A DNA stretch of 64,000 nucleotides from Vibrio natriegens NBRC 15636 = ATCC 14048 = DSM 759. Its GTDB lineage: Bacteria > Pseudomonadota > Gammaproteobacteria > Enterobacterales > Vibrionaceae. Under the pieces are notes generated by a model, which made no database searches, was not told the DNA's origin, and saw nothing but the letters and a program-made list of their open reading frames with translations. The stretch covers positions 1,860,001-1,924,000 of the forward strand of contig NZ_CP141822.1 of the NCBI RefSeq assembly GCF_035621455.1, read 5' to 3'. The translations under genes were made by a program, and so were the position numbers. This document shows positions 1 to 8,312 of the stretch, piece by piece; within the stretch, counting starts at the first letter, position 1; every line of letters starts with the position of its first letter.

Positions 1-792
1 CTAACCCGCTTATTCAATGTTCAAATAGGCGAAGGTTTCGTTCCGGAAATCGGTGGTCACTTCGATGATGAGTTGGCGGAGTACCGTGAAGCACTTAATA
101 CCGACTTAGCCCAAACTTGCGTACTAGGCTTGCTAGATGAACATCTTGAACCTGATGCCATTATTGTCGGTGCAGCGGGCTCTCTTCCTGGCGATCTGCA
201 GCGTGTTTGGCGACCAAAACGTCCGGACACTTACCACATGGAGTATGGCTATTCATGCATGGGCTACGAAGTGGCCGCCTCGATTGGTGCAAAAATTGCG
301 AATCCAGAGCAACCGGTTTACACCATGGTCGGTGACGGTTCCTACATGATGCTGCATTCAGAGCTACAAACATCGATTCAGGAAGGCGTGAAAATCAACG
401 TACTCTTGTTTGATAACGCGGCATTTGGCTGTATCAATAACTTGCAGATGAACCATAAAATGGGCAGCTTCGGCACCGAAAACCGTTTCAAAGACCCGAA
501 AACAGGCAAGATGAGCGGTGGATTAGTGCCTGTTGATTTTGCAAAAAACGCTGAGAGTTACGGCTGTAAAGCCTACCGAGTGCATACAGAAGAAGAGCTC
601 ATCGCCGCATTGGCTGATGCTAAACAGCAAACGGTATCAACCCTGATTGATATAAAAGTGCTACCGAAAACCATGACAAACGACTACGAGTCATGGTGGC
701 GCTGTGGTACGGCTCAAGTCGCTGCGAAACCAGAGATTGAAGCTAAAGCTCAGGAAAACGTAGAGAAATTGAAAAAAGCGCGTCAGTACTAA
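1..792 (+). CDS. iolD: IolD, 3D-(3,5/4)-trihydroxycyclohexane-1,2-dione hydrolase, C-terminal part
   Basis: The reading frame is open from the first base, so about 263 C-terminal residues are present of a family that is usually about 600-650 aa. IolD is a thiamine-diphosphate enzyme that opens the ring of 3D-trihydroxycyclohexane-1,2-dione during myo-inositol breakdown in the cytoplasm. The TPP-binding motif is visible: GDGS is followed about 25 residues later by the conserved Asn region ([11 protein letters not shown]). The GYSCMGYE and KINVLLFDN segments are typical of IolD rather than of acetolactate synthase. The next gene is iolC, which supports the inositol assignment. The 5' part lies outside the window. 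Confidence 0.9.
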   Translation, partial: LTRLFNVQIGEGFVPEIGGHFDDELAEYREALNTDLAQTCVLGLLDEHLEPDAIIVGAAGSLPGDLQRVWRPKRPDTYHMEYGYSCMGYEVAASIGAKIANPEQPVYTMVGDGSYMMLHSELQTSIQEGVKINVLLFDNAAFGCINNLQMNHKMGSFGTENRFKDPKTGKMSGGLVPVDFAKNAESYGCKAYRVHTEEELIAALADAKQQTVSTLIDIKVLPKTMTNDYESWWRCGTAQVAAKPEIEAKAQENVEKLKKARQY

Positions 793-883
793 ACGATCCA
801 GAGCTCGGGGTAAATAAAGTCTCACTCACTTCCTCACCCTGAGCTCAGGATAAATACTAACAATAAGTTTAATCGAGCGGTTT

Positions 884-918
884 GCCCGTCCAGCGTGACT
901 CCTGAGACGGGCTTTTTT
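884..918 (+). terminator. Rho-independent terminator after iolD
   Basis: A 7-bp perfect stem, GCCCGTC (884-890) with GACGGGC (906-912), is followed directly by a run of six T. It lies about 90 nt past the iolD stop. Confidence 0.85.
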
Positions 919-1062
919 ATTTGTCGTAGTTCGAAATATCGCCTTGGCTAGAACGAGCCACCAGCACTTAAACCCTATCTTTCATCTGCACGAATCCATT
1001 TTTTCAACTTCCAATAACATTTGAAATTTATTTTCCGACTTGATCACAAAACGAATCAAATA

Positions 1063-1086
1063 TCCCACTTTAAATTGAAAATGAAA
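1063..1086. promoter_or_regulatory. Candidate RpiR-family operator in front of iolC
   Basis: The arms TCCCACTTT (1063-1071) and AAAATGAAA (1078-1086) are separated by 6 bp. The right arm is identical to those at 4276-4284 and 8012-8020. The left arm matches the ideal complement TTTCATTTT at 6 of 9 positions. It covers the -35 box of the iolC promoter, which suits repression by one or both of the RpiR regulators nearby. The match is seen in the sequence; the binding protein is inferred. Confidence 0.55.
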
Positions 1087-1103
1087 CAAATATTCCGTAT
1101 AAA
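1075..1103 (+). promoter_or_regulatory. Sigma-70 promoter of iolC
   Basis: TTGAAA (1075-1080) and TATAAA (1098-1103) are spaced by 17 bp, close to the vegetative consensus. The candidate operator overlaps the -35 box. The leader to the GTG start would be about 110 nt. Confidence 0.6.
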
Positions 1104-1218
1104 GGTTTTATTGAAACGTGAAACGCATATGGGCATTGCCTTAACGCAGACACAAAAACTTTAGCATTGGAACCATCCTAGTGATGACGGTAAGAGTTTA
1201 AGCTCTGAGGAGAAGAAT

Positions 1219-3126
1219 GTGAGTATTGAGAAAAAGCTAGATGTCATTTGTATGGGCCGCATTGCGGTTGATCTTTACGGTCAACAGATCGGCGCTCGTT
1301 TAGAAGACATGGGATCTTTTAATAAGTACCTTGGTGGCTCATCAGGTAATGTGGCTTACGGCACAGCAGTACAAGGATTGAAATCATCAATGCTTGCGCG
1401 CGTTGGTGACGAGCACATGGGCCGTTTCCTACGTGAAGAACTCGAGCGTGTTGGCTGTGATACTAGTCACTTGATCACTGACAAAGAGCGTTTGACAGGT
1501 CTGGTTATTCTGGGCATCAAAGACGAAGATACTTTCCCTCTGATCTTCTGCCGCGAAAACTGTGCTGACATGGCAATCAGCAAAGATGACTTTACTGAAG
1601 AGTACATCGCGTCTGCTCGCTGCCTGACAATCACTGGTACTCACCTATCCAATCCAAAAACGCGCGAAGCCGTACTTACCGCATTGAAATACGCTCGTCG
1701 CAATGGTGTAAAAACGGCGCTAGACATCGACTACCGCCCAGTACTTTGGGGTCTAACTTCACTGGGTGATGGCGAAACTCGTTACATCGCTTCAGACAAA
1801 GTGACTCAAGAACTGCAAGAAGTACTTGGCCTGTTCGATGTTATTGTCGGCACAGAAGAAGAGTTCCATATTTGTGGTGGTACAGATAACACTATCGATG
1901 CACTAAAAGCCGTACGTAAAGTTTCTGATGCTGAACTAGTGTGCAAACGCGGTGCACTGGGCTGCTCTGTATACAGCGAAGAAGTGCCAAACGATCTTGA
2001 TGACGGTCTGACAATTCACGGCGTTCGCGTTGACGTGCTTAACGTTCTTGGCGCTGGCGATGCATTCATGTCTGGTTTGCTACGCGGCTACCTAAACGAT
2101 GAAGGTTGGGAAAAAGCATGTGCATACGCTAACGCCTGTGGTGCGTTGGTGGTTTCTCGTCACGGCTGTGCTCCGGCAATGCCAACTAAGTTAGAACTTG
2201 ATAATTACATCACTCGCGCTGCTGATGTGAAACGTCCTGACCTGGATGTAGAGCTCAACCACCTACACCGCGTTACGACACGTAAAGCTCCTCAGTGGGA
2301 TGAGTTATGTGTAATGGCATTTGACCACCGAAGCCAACTTGAAGACATGGCTCGTGAAGCAGGTACAGACACGGCACGTATCAAGACGCTGAAAAAACTT
2401 ATCTTTAAAGCAAGCCAACAAGTCGCACAAGAAGCGAACTTAGCGGGTAAAGCAGGCTTACTGTGTGATAGCACATTCGGCCAAGATGTACTGAATGAAG
2501 TGACAGGACAAGGTTGGTGGATTGGCCGCCCTATCGAGTTACCGGGTTCACGTCCACTGCGCTTAGAGCACGGTAACATCGGTTCACAATTAATCGACTG
2601 GCCTCTTGAGCACGTGGTGAAGTGCCTAGTGTTCTACAGCCCAGAAGACGAGCTAGATATCCGTACAGAGCAAGAAGAACTGGTACAAGAAGTCTACCAG
2701 GCATGTTGTAAATCTGGTCATGAGTTGCTACTGGAAGTCATCCTGCCTGCTGGCGTGAAGAAAGAAGACAGACTTTACATTCAGGCTCTGGAGCGTTTCT
2801 ACGACCTGGGTATCAAGCCAGACTGGTGGAAACTGCCTGCTCTTGAAGCCGATAGCTGGGACACGGTCAGCGCAGTAGTAACAGAGCGCGATGCATTCTG
2901 CCGTGGCGTAGTCATCCTGGGCCTAGATGCACCTCAAGAAGAGCTACAAAAAGGCTTTGATGCAACTGCGGGTAAAGAGATCGTTAAAGGGTTCGCGGTT
3001 GGTCGTACGCTATTTGGTGAGCCATCACGTCAATGGCTGGCGAATAGCATTAACGATGAAACGCTGATCGAAAATATCAAGCAAAACTACCACAACCTGA
3101 TTGCACTTTGGCGTCAGCGTGGTTAA
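1219..3126 (+). CDS. iolC: IolC fused to DUF2090: 5-dehydro-2-deoxygluconokinase / phosphogluconate aldolase
   Basis: 635 aa. The N-terminal half (about 8-320) is a PfkB-family sugar kinase: the first signature GGSSGNVAYG is at 39-48 and the ATP/anion-hole motif GAGDAF at 278-283 with catalytic Asp281. It phosphorylates 5-dehydro-2-deoxygluconate in the inositol pathway. The C-terminal half (about 325-635) is a DUF2090 domain, a TIM-barrel family found fused to IolC in proteobacteria and thought to supply the IolJ aldolase step giving DHAP and malonate semialdehyde. A GTG start at 1219 is preceded by GAGGAGAAG. The gene has its own promoter, so it is not simply co-transcribed with iolD, which ends in a terminator. 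Kinase function is secure; aldolase function is inferred from family knowledge. Confidence 0.92.
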   Translation: MSIEKKLDVICMGRIAVDLYGQQIGARLEDMGSFNKYLGGSSGNVAYGTAVQGLKSSMLARVGDEHMGRFLREELERVGCDTSHLITDKERLTGLVILGIKDEDTFPLIFCRENCADMAISKDDFTEEYIASARCLTITGTHLSNPKTREAVLTALKYARRNGVKTALDIDYRPVLWGLTSLGDGETRYIASDKVTQELQEVLGLFDVIVGTEEEFHICGGTDNTIDALKAVRKVSDAELVCKRGALGCSVYSEEVPNDLDDGLTIHGVRVDVLNVLGAGDAFMSGLLRGYLNDEGWEKACAYANACGALVVSRHGCAPAMPTKLELDNYITRAADVKRPDLDVELNHLHRVTTRKAPQWDELCVMAFDHRSQLEDMAREAGTDTARIKTLKKLIFKASQQVAQEANLAGKAGLLCDSTFGQDVLNEVTGQGWWIGRPIELPGSRPLRLEHGNIGSQLIDWPLEHVVKCLVFYSPEDELDIRTEQEELVQEVYQACCKSGHELLLEVILPAGVKKEDRLYIQALERFYDLGIKPDWWKLPALEADSWDTVSAVVTERDAFCRGVVILGLDAPQEELQKGFDATAGKEIVKGFAVGRTLFGEPSRQWLANSINDETLIENIKQNYHNLIALWRQRG

Positions 3127-3199
3127 TTCCCAATAAAAACGCTAGATAGGTATGAGAGCTTTTTCTGTTGGGCTTAAGTACCTGCTCTTAGCAACCCCA

Positions 3200-3223
3200 A
3201 AGCGCCCGTCTGGGCGCTTTTTA
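3200..3223 (+). terminator. Rho-independent terminator after iolC
   Basis: Perfect 8-bp stem AAGCGCCC/GGGCGCTT with a 4-nt loop and a T tract. It ends 15 nt before the next start codon, so TSUP expression may come from read-through. Confidence 0.85.
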
Positions 3224-3237
3224 CATGGAGCGAAGAA

Positions 3238-3978
3238 ATGATCATCACAGACCCATGGTTTTATATCGTATCCATACCCGCAGTCCTCATTTACGGAATC
3301 GGTAAAGGGGGACTCGGCGGCGCTTTAGGTGTCATTTCAGTACCACTGATGGCTTGGACTATCTCACCAACCCAAGCCGCTGCGATACTGCTGCCGATCT
3401 TATGTGTTATGGATTTCTTTGCCGTTAAACACCACCGCCATTTTGCAGATATGCGGGTGATAACACGCATGTTGCCAGCATCGGCCCTCGGAGTAGCTCT
3501 GGCAGCGTTGTATTTAGGAAGTATGACTGAGTCTAGCGTAAAGCTGATTGTTGGGCTGTTATCAGTACTATTCTTCTTTATGCACCTGTTTCAGCGCAAA
3601 CAACCAAAACCCGGAGGAACGTTTTCAGCCTGGTTCTGGAGTACGTTATGTGGCTTTTCCAGTACCGCCATTCATGCCGGAGGTGGCCCTGCCAGTCTTT
3701 ACCTGCTCCCGCTACGGCTCGAAAAAACCACATTAATTGCAACGATGGCCGTCCTGTTTGCCATTATCAATCTTTTTAAACTGGTACCATTTACTTTACT
3801 TGGCACCTTCGACAGCACCAACTTACTGACTTCTTTGGTTCTCATGCCATTGGCACCAATAGGCGTAAAAATGGGGGTGTGGTTACTGGATAAAGTCCCT
3901 CAGCAAACTATCTACCAACTGTGTTACGGCTTCTTACTCTTATCCGGAACCAAATTGCTCCTTGAAGGGATAAGCTAA
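3238..3978 (+). CDS. TSUP (TauE/SafE) family membrane permease
   Basis: 246 aa and very hydrophobic, with about eight predicted membrane segments in two halves. The N-terminal GIGKGGLGGALGVISVPLM and the repeat-half FSSTAIHAGGGPASLYLLP are the glycine-rich signatures of the sulfite exporter TauE/SafE family (anion/organosulfonate permeases of the inner membrane). GGAG lies 7 nt before the ATG. It follows iolC after a terminator, and its substrate cannot be told from sequence; a link to inositol is only positional. Confidence 0.85.
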   Translation: MIITDPWFYIVSIPAVLIYGIGKGGLGGALGVISVPLMAWTISPTQAAAILLPILCVMDFFAVKHHRHFADMRVITRMLPASALGVALAALYLGSMTESSVKLIVGLLSVLFFFMHLFQRKQPKPGGTFSAWFWSTLCGFSSTAIHAGGGPASLYLLPLRLEKTTLIATMAVLFAIINLFKLVPFTLLGTFDSTNLLTSLVLMPLAPIGVKMGVWLLDKVPQQTIYQLCYGFLLLSGTKLLLEGIS

Positions 3979-4025
3979 AACCTTTCTTTCACCCGAAAAT
4001 TCTTATTACAAAACGAAATGACAAT

Positions 4026-4047
4026 GGGAGCCTTGTGGTTCCCTTTT
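4026..4047 (+). terminator. Terminator after the TSUP gene
   Basis: A 7-bp stem GGGAGCC/GGTTCCC (one G-T pair) with a TTGT loop is followed by TTTT. Confidence 0.7.
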
Positions 4048-4324
4048 ATCGTATCGGCGAGAAATCAAGACGATTAACTCACGCCCACTATCGAAAAACC
4101 TCGATAAATCATCTGAAAGTAAATGGATGCCAACAAGGTTTGTGTCATCAAGAAACTTATCTAAAAACTATCAACGAGCACCGAAGATGATTTGAATTGA
4201 TTCATTAGAAGTAAATGAGAAATAGATCGAATTTGTCAGATATGACAGCTATATGAACGATTTCATTTTTAAGCTAAAATGAAACACTTAAAGCAAGTCA
4301 CAGAATGAATCTATGGAGAACATA
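4048..4324. other. Intergenic region upstream of the first RpiR gene
   Basis: About 275 nt without an ORF or RNA gene that I recognise. Its only clear element is the 9-6-9 inverted repeat at 4261-4284. Confidence 0.5.
4261..4284. promoter_or_regulatory. Perfect inverted-repeat operator upstream of the first rpiR-type gene
   Basis: TTTCATTTT (4261-4269) and AAAATGAAA (4276-4284) are perfect complements with a 6-bp spacer. It sits 40 nt before the ATG and contains a possible -10 (TAAAAT, 4275-4280), which suggests autoregulation. It is the best version of the element also seen at 1063 and 7997. Confidence 0.65.
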
Positions 4325-5167
4325 ATGTCAGCACCAACCACACTAAGTGAATTGCAAGACCAAATCAGGAATCGCTACGGTGATTTAAGTAAACGTCTTC
4401 AACAAGTTGCAGCTTATGTACTTGATAATAAAAGCAGTGTCGCGTTTGAAACTGTTTCTGTTATTGCTGAACAAGCTGATGTTCCGCCATCGACATTGAT
4501 TCGTTTTGCCAGCGCTTTCGGCTACAGTGGCTTTAACGAAATGAAACAACTATTTCGTACAAACTTACTTGAAGAGACGTCTAGCTACACTGATCGAGTG
4601 AAACTTTCAAAAAGCATGGATGCCGACGAAGAGCCACCAGAGCGCCCTATTGATATTCTGCAAGCTTTTGCACGCGCCAATACCAGTGCAATACAACAAC
4701 TGTCGACTCAAATCGACGAAGACAGCCTCAACAAAGCGGTAAAACTGCTCTCTGAAGCAGACAATATCTACGTCATCGGTCTTGGACGCTCATTCAGTAT
4801 CTCTTCATACTTAACGTACGCATTCCGTCACCTGAACAAACGTGCGTTTCTTATTGATGGGCTTGGTGGCATGTTCAAAGAGCAAATCAACATGATTCGC
4901 GAGAACGACGTAGTCGTAGCGATCAGTTTCTATCCATATGCACAAGATACGACTGATGTGAGTGATGCGTTAGCAAACACAGGCACAAAGCAGATCATTC
5001 TTACCGACAGCCAGATCAGCCCACTTGCAGCCTTTAGTGATGTCTGCTTTGTCGTCAAAGAAGGCAAAGTAGATGCATTCCGTTCTCAGGTGGCGTCACT
5101 ATGCCTGGCCCAAACGTTAGCGGTTTCACTGGCCTTTCAGGAAAGCGAAAACAATTCGGCAGCATAG
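4325..5167 (+). CDS. RpiR/MurR family regulator (HTH + SIS), probable inositol-locus regulator
   Basis: 280 aa from the ATG at 4325. An in-frame ATG at 4313 is less likely because the GGAG ribosome site (4315-4318) lies between them. The N-terminal HTH_6 domain (about 1-80) has the recognition helix PPSTLIRFASAFGYSGFNEMK; the SIS sugar-phosphate-binding domain spans about 125-255 (DNIYVIGLGRSFSISSYL). This family senses phosphosugars, and IolR of several proteobacteria belongs to it, so control of iolC is plausible. It has a close paralog at 6988-7839 with a nearly identical recognition helix. The ligand is unknown. Confidence 0.85.
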   Translation: MSAPTTLSELQDQIRNRYGDLSKRLQQVAAYVLDNKSSVAFETVSVIAEQADVPPSTLIRFASAFGYSGFNEMKQLFRTNLLEETSSYTDRVKLSKSMDADEEPPERPIDILQAFARANTSAIQQLSTQIDEDSLNKAVKLLSEADNIYVIGLGRSFSISSYLTYAFRHLNKRAFLIDGLGGMFKEQINMIRENDVVVAISFYPYAQDTTDVSDALANTGTKQIILTDSQISPLAAFSDVCFVVKEGKVDAFRSQVASLCLAQTLAVSLAFQESENNSAA

Positions 5168-5177
5168 TCCACTCGCA

Positions 5178-5209
5178 AATGCAGGGCGTATTGAGCTACG
5201 CCCTGCATT
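5178..5209 (+). terminator. Strong hairpin terminator after the first rpiR gene
   Basis: A perfect 13-bp stem, AATGCAGGGCGTA (5178-5190) with TACGCCCTGCATT (5197-5209), has a 6-nt loop. A T tract follows about 10 nt later. Confidence 0.75.
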
Positions 5210-5278
5210 CACCTCTCCCCTTTTTACTCCCGCTTTGTTTCGCTATTTGTTGTTGAGCTCCAACACAAACACATAAAA

Positions 5279-5302
5279 CAAATGAAAAAATAATTTCATT
5301 TT
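5279..5302. promoter_or_regulatory. Everted RpiR-type half-sites upstream of grxB
   Basis: CAAATGAAA (5279-5287) and TTTCATTTT (5294-5302) are the same 9-bp half-sites as in the three rpiR/iolC operators, with the same 6-bp spacer but in the opposite order. A perfect -10 box TATAAT lies just downstream (5307-5312), with no good -35 box. Either a repressor or an activator site would fit. Confidence 0.45.
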
Positions 5303-5356
5303 AATCTATAATTGAATATTAATTCCCCTTAAATATTTTCAATAGGTAGGAGAAAG

Positions 5357-6007
5357 ATGAAGTTATTTGTTTTTGAACATTGTCCATTTTGCATCAAGGC
5401 AATGATGCTCGCGAACTTAAAGAACATGCCTGTCGAGTTTGTGTATTTACAAAACCACGATGTGGATGCACGGATCGAAAAAGTGGGCGCGAATATGGTT
5501 CCCATACTTGAAAATGAAGATGGTACCTACATGGCAGAAAGCCTTGATATTGTGAAATATTTAGATGAATGGGATGGCAAGCCTGTATTATCAGAGGCTG
5601 TACATCAAGCTGATATTGATCGTTTTAATCAGGCAGTCAAAGGTGTTGAAGGTCCACTTGTACATCCACGCTGGATGGAAATCACTTTGCCCGAGTTTGG
5701 TAGTGCAGAGGCCAAAGCTTGGTTTACCACCAATAAATCGAAAATGATCGGAATGTCATTTGAGCAGGCGATGGCGCAAAGTAATGAGTTTCTCATTCAA
5801 CTGAACCACGCTCTGCGTAATCTGGAATGGCTGACGCTACCTTCAAGTCGCGATAATGTTCTCAGTTACGATGACATTAATTTCTACCCTACTCTGAGAA
5901 ACCTTACCGTAATCAAAGGCGTGGAGTTCCCACCAAACGTTCGTCTCTATATTGATGAAGTGACGGCGTTAACCAACATTCCGCTTTATGACCACGTAGC
6001 GGTATAA
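5357..6007 (+). CDS. grxB: Glutaredoxin 2
   Basis: 216 aa, the usual length of GrxB. The N-terminal thioredoxin-fold domain begins MKLFVFEHCPFC, so the active-site dithiol is C9-P-F-C12 (E. coli Grx2 has CPYC), and the cis-Pro loop MVPIL follows. The C-terminal two-thirds is the all-helical GST-like domain of this family. It is a cytoplasmic glutathione-dependent thiol-disulfide oxidoreductase. AGGAG lies 5 nt before the ATG. It stands alone, bounded by hairpins, between two RpiR genes, with an RpiR-type half-site pair in its promoter. Confidence 0.93.
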   Translation: MKLFVFEHCPFCIKAMMLANLKNMPVEFVYLQNHDVDARIEKVGANMVPILENEDGTYMAESLDIVKYLDEWDGKPVLSEAVHQADIDRFNQAVKGVEGPLVHPRWMEITLPEFGSAEAKAWFTTNKSKMIGMSFEQAMAQSNEFLIQLNHALRNLEWLTLPSSRDNVLSYDDINFYPTLRNLTVIKGVEFPPNVRLYIDEVTALTNIPLYDHVAV

Positions 6008-6014
6008 CTAACTT

Positions 6015-6045
6015 AGCGCCCAATCACACGGGCGCTGATTGTTTT
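6015..6045. terminator. Hairpin between convergent grxB and the DMT gene
   Basis: AGCGCCC (6015-6021) and GGGCGCT (6030-6036) form a 7-bp stem followed by GATTGTTTTT. It serves grxB. Confidence 0.7.
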
Positions 6046-6061
6046 TAAAAAGCACATTGTT

Positions 6062-6949
6062 TTAAAAAGCACGCAGCCTCTTCACCTTCACTCGTACTAA
6101 GTCCCAGCATCGATAAACCATCAACGCGGTTAAAATAAGTACGATACCCAGAATTTTATTGGTCGACATCACTTCATTTAACCAAACGACGCTGATCAAT
6201 ACGGTCCATAGAGGCTCTAATGTCATCAATAAAGCAGCATTGGTTGCATTTGTCCCGCTCTGACCTTTGATTTGAATGAAAAAGCGCAGACATGTCGCCG
6301 GAATGACACTAGCGGCAAACCAACCCAACGTACTCATACTGATTGAAGTTGGCCAAGACTCTATACAGGCAGAAAAAAGAATTGCCAATAGGCCGCCAGT
6401 AAAGAACTGAACACAAGTGAGGTATAGCACGGGAATAGTTTGAGAGTGATGACTATTACAAATGAAATGTAACGCCACAAAAGCCGCCGAAATAAAAAAG
6501 AACAACTCACCCGTCGACATTGAGAAACTACCCGAGAGGGATAGAAAATAGAGTCCCGCGCTGACGAATGGAAGAGAAGCCCAAAAAGGGCATGTTGGCC
6601 GCTGTTTAAACAGCATCCACCCCCAGATAGGTACAAACAGCATAGAAAGGCTCATGATAAATGCGCCCACACCCAGTTCATCACTGACTGAGACGGCATA
6701 AATCCACAAAGATAAAGACAAACCTTGCAGTAGCCCTATCCATCCCGCTGTGACAAACTGCTGGCGATCTCCACGAACCAGCTGCTTCATGCCGAATGGC
6801 GCGATAATCACAGCGGCGCAAACAAACCGAAATCCAATAAACGCGAGTGGTGGTAGCTCCGCAACAGCCTGCTTAGAAAACAACCACCCCAGACCCGCTA
6901 ATATGGTGGCAGAAAACAGATACAGTTCCGCTTTTTTATTTGAAGTCAT
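6062..6949 (-). CDS. EamA/DMT family inner-membrane transporter
   Basis: 295 aa with about ten hydrophobic segments in two EamA repeats. The first begins near residue 8 (ATILAGLGWLFSKQAVAELPPLAFIGFRF); the second ends with TLEPLWTVLISVVWLNEVMSTNKILGIVLILTALMV, a hallmark of drug/metabolite exporters. GAGGCGG precedes the ATG. It is transcribed in the same direction as the upstream RpiR gene (38-nt gap), so the regulator and exporter probably form one unit. Substrate unknown. Confidence 0.85.
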   Translation of the reverse strand: MTSNKKAELYLFSATILAGLGWLFSKQAVAELPPLAFIGFRFVCAAVIIAPFGMKQLVRGDRQQFVTAGWIGLLQGLSLSLWIYAVSVSDELGVGAFIMSLSMLFVPIWGWMLFKQRPTCPFWASLPFVSAGLYFLSLSGSFSMSTGELFFFISAAFVALHFICNSHHSQTIPVLYLTCVQFFTGGLLAILFSACIESWPTSISMSTLGWFAASVIPATCLRFFIQIKGQSGTNATNAALLMTLEPLWTVLISVVWLNEVMSTNKILGIVLILTALMVYRCWDLVRVKVKRLRAF

Positions 6950-6987
6950 TACCGCCTCTACGTTTATGGAAAACCAGCTACACCCTA

Positions 6988-7839
6988 TTAAATATCCAGA
7001 GCGTCGACCTGCGTCTCTTCATTTGTGTTGTAAATCAGTGCAACCACAAGCGACTGAATCAAACATTGGGTTGCGGATAAAGTCCGATACTTTTCTAACT
7101 GCGACTCTTTAATCACAAAACAGGCATCGCTATTGGTGGCGATAGGGCTTACCTGGCTGTCAGTAATCGCTATCTTCTTTACGCCTTTTTCTTCAACGAC
7201 TTCACTAACCATTACCGATTCGTCAGAGTAAGGTTCACTGCTGATGATGACGACCACATCACCTCTGTGTATCGTCTGCATTTGCTGCAGATAAATTGCC
7301 CCCAAACCATCAACAAGAAACACGCGGCGGTCAATACGTCTCAGTGCGTAAACAAGGTATGATGCCATGCCAAAGCTCTGCCCGAAGCCAACCACATATA
7401 TATTATTCGCCTCATTAAGCAACGTAACCGCTACTTGGAGTGTGTCTTGCTCAATTTGCACGTTTAAATCTTCAAGGGAGTTGATGTTCGCCTTAGCTAA
7501 CTGAGCAAGAATATTCGCTGGAGTCTCGATATTCTGATCATCATCTAAGCCCGCACCAATCCGGGCATAGCCGGTGTAACTCTCCGTCTGTTCAGCTAAA
7601 TTAATACGAAACACTTTCTTGATGTCATTGAATCCACGATAGTGAAAAGCGTGCGCAAACCGAGTCAGCGTCGATGGCGGAACCTCCGCATTACGTGCTA
7701 TTTCGGACACCGAATCGAACGCGATACTTTCTGGTTTTTCAACGACATACTTAGCAACTTGTTGTAAGCGTTGACTCAAATCTTCATACTTTGCGTATAT
7801 GTCCCTTTGCAGTTCTTTCACGCTTGTTGCTGCAATCAT
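6988..7839 (-). CDS. Second RpiR/MurR family regulator (HTH + SIS)
   Basis: 283 aa from the ATG at 7839, chosen over an ATG 48 nt upstream because AAGGAGGG sits right in front of it. HTH_6 domain at about 1-80 with recognition helix PPSTLTRFAHAFHYRGFN; SIS domain at about 125-255 (NNIYVVGFGQSFGMASYL). It is plainly paralogous to the regulator at 4325-5167 along its whole length. It probably controls itself and the downstream DMT exporter through the operator at 7997-8020. The effector is presumably a sugar phosphate. Confidence 0.86.
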   Translation of the reverse strand: MIAATSVKELQRDIYAKYEDLSQRLQQVAKYVVEKPESIAFDSVSEIARNAEVPPSTLTRFAHAFHYRGFNDIKKVFRINLAEQTESYTGYARIGAGLDDDQNIETPANILAQLAKANINSLEDLNVQIEQDTLQVAVTLLNEANNIYVVGFGQSFGMASYLVYALRRIDRRVFLVDGLGAIYLQQMQTIHRGDVVVIISSEPYSDESVMVSEVVEEKGVKKIAITDSQVSPIATNSDACFVIKESQLEKYRTLSATQCLIQSLVVALIYNTNEETQVDALDI

Positions 7840-7996
7840 ATTCCCTCCTTGGAATAAGCTGTACTTTATGGACAAGGCAATCATCAACCATCACAACAAA
7901 TACCATCCCAGCCATAAAAACGTGTTGTCGAGAAGTTCGGGATTTACACAAAAGATGATCAGGCTATATCAATTCATAGTTCTCATGGAAATTTTA

Positions 7997-8030
7997 TTCC
8001 ATTTTAAATTAAAAATGAAATATCAGTCAA
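7997..8030 (-). promoter_or_regulatory. Promoter and operator of the second rpiR-type gene
   Basis: On the minus strand TTGACT (8030-8025) and TAAAAT (8006-8001) are spaced by 18 bp. The inverted repeat TTCCATTTT (7997-8005) / AAAATGAAA (8012-8020), with a 6-bp spacer and one mismatch, fills the space between them and covers the -10. This arrangement would give tight autorepression. Confidence 0.6.
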
Positions 8031-8200
8031 TATAAATGATTTTCTGCGATGAAAGCGAGAAAGAACCAAACATGAACAGATCTGCGAGCTTGGAACTTCG
8101 CACTTGGTCAATAGATGGTTAGTTGATACTTACGTTATTACACAAAGATTGATGCCATAAATAAGCGTCGTTTTCTGATTGTCATTTTGAAACTTCCATT

Positions 8201-8215
8201 TTCTCATTTTGAGAA
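8201..8215. promoter_or_regulatory. SypG enhancer element for the sypA operon
   Basis: Perfect inverted repeat TTCTCA-TTT-TGAGAA, 63 bp upstream of the -24 element. Nearly the same sequence occurs before sypI, sypM and sypP. In V. fischeri SypG activates these four promoters from upstream enhancers. Confidence 0.75.
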
Positions 8216-8263
8216 CCCCTTCCAGCCACAACCTAAACCATTGATATTTAGATATATAAACTT

Positions 8264-8279
8264 TGGCACACTCCCTGCA
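8264..8279 (+). promoter_or_regulatory. Sigma-54 promoter of the sypA operon
   Basis: TGGCAC (8264-8269), 5 bp, CTGCA (8275-8279) matches the -24/-12 consensus TGGCAC-N5-TTGCW with one mismatch. The sypA start is 34 nt downstream. Confidence 0.8.
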
Positions 8280-8312
8280 ATCCTGCTGTAAACACTAGCA
8301 GGAGATACGATT

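Noticed and set aside
5168..5356. The 13-bp hairpin after the first rpiR gene as an operator
   Set aside because: The stem is GC-rich and followed by a T tract just past a stop codon, so terminator is the simpler reading.
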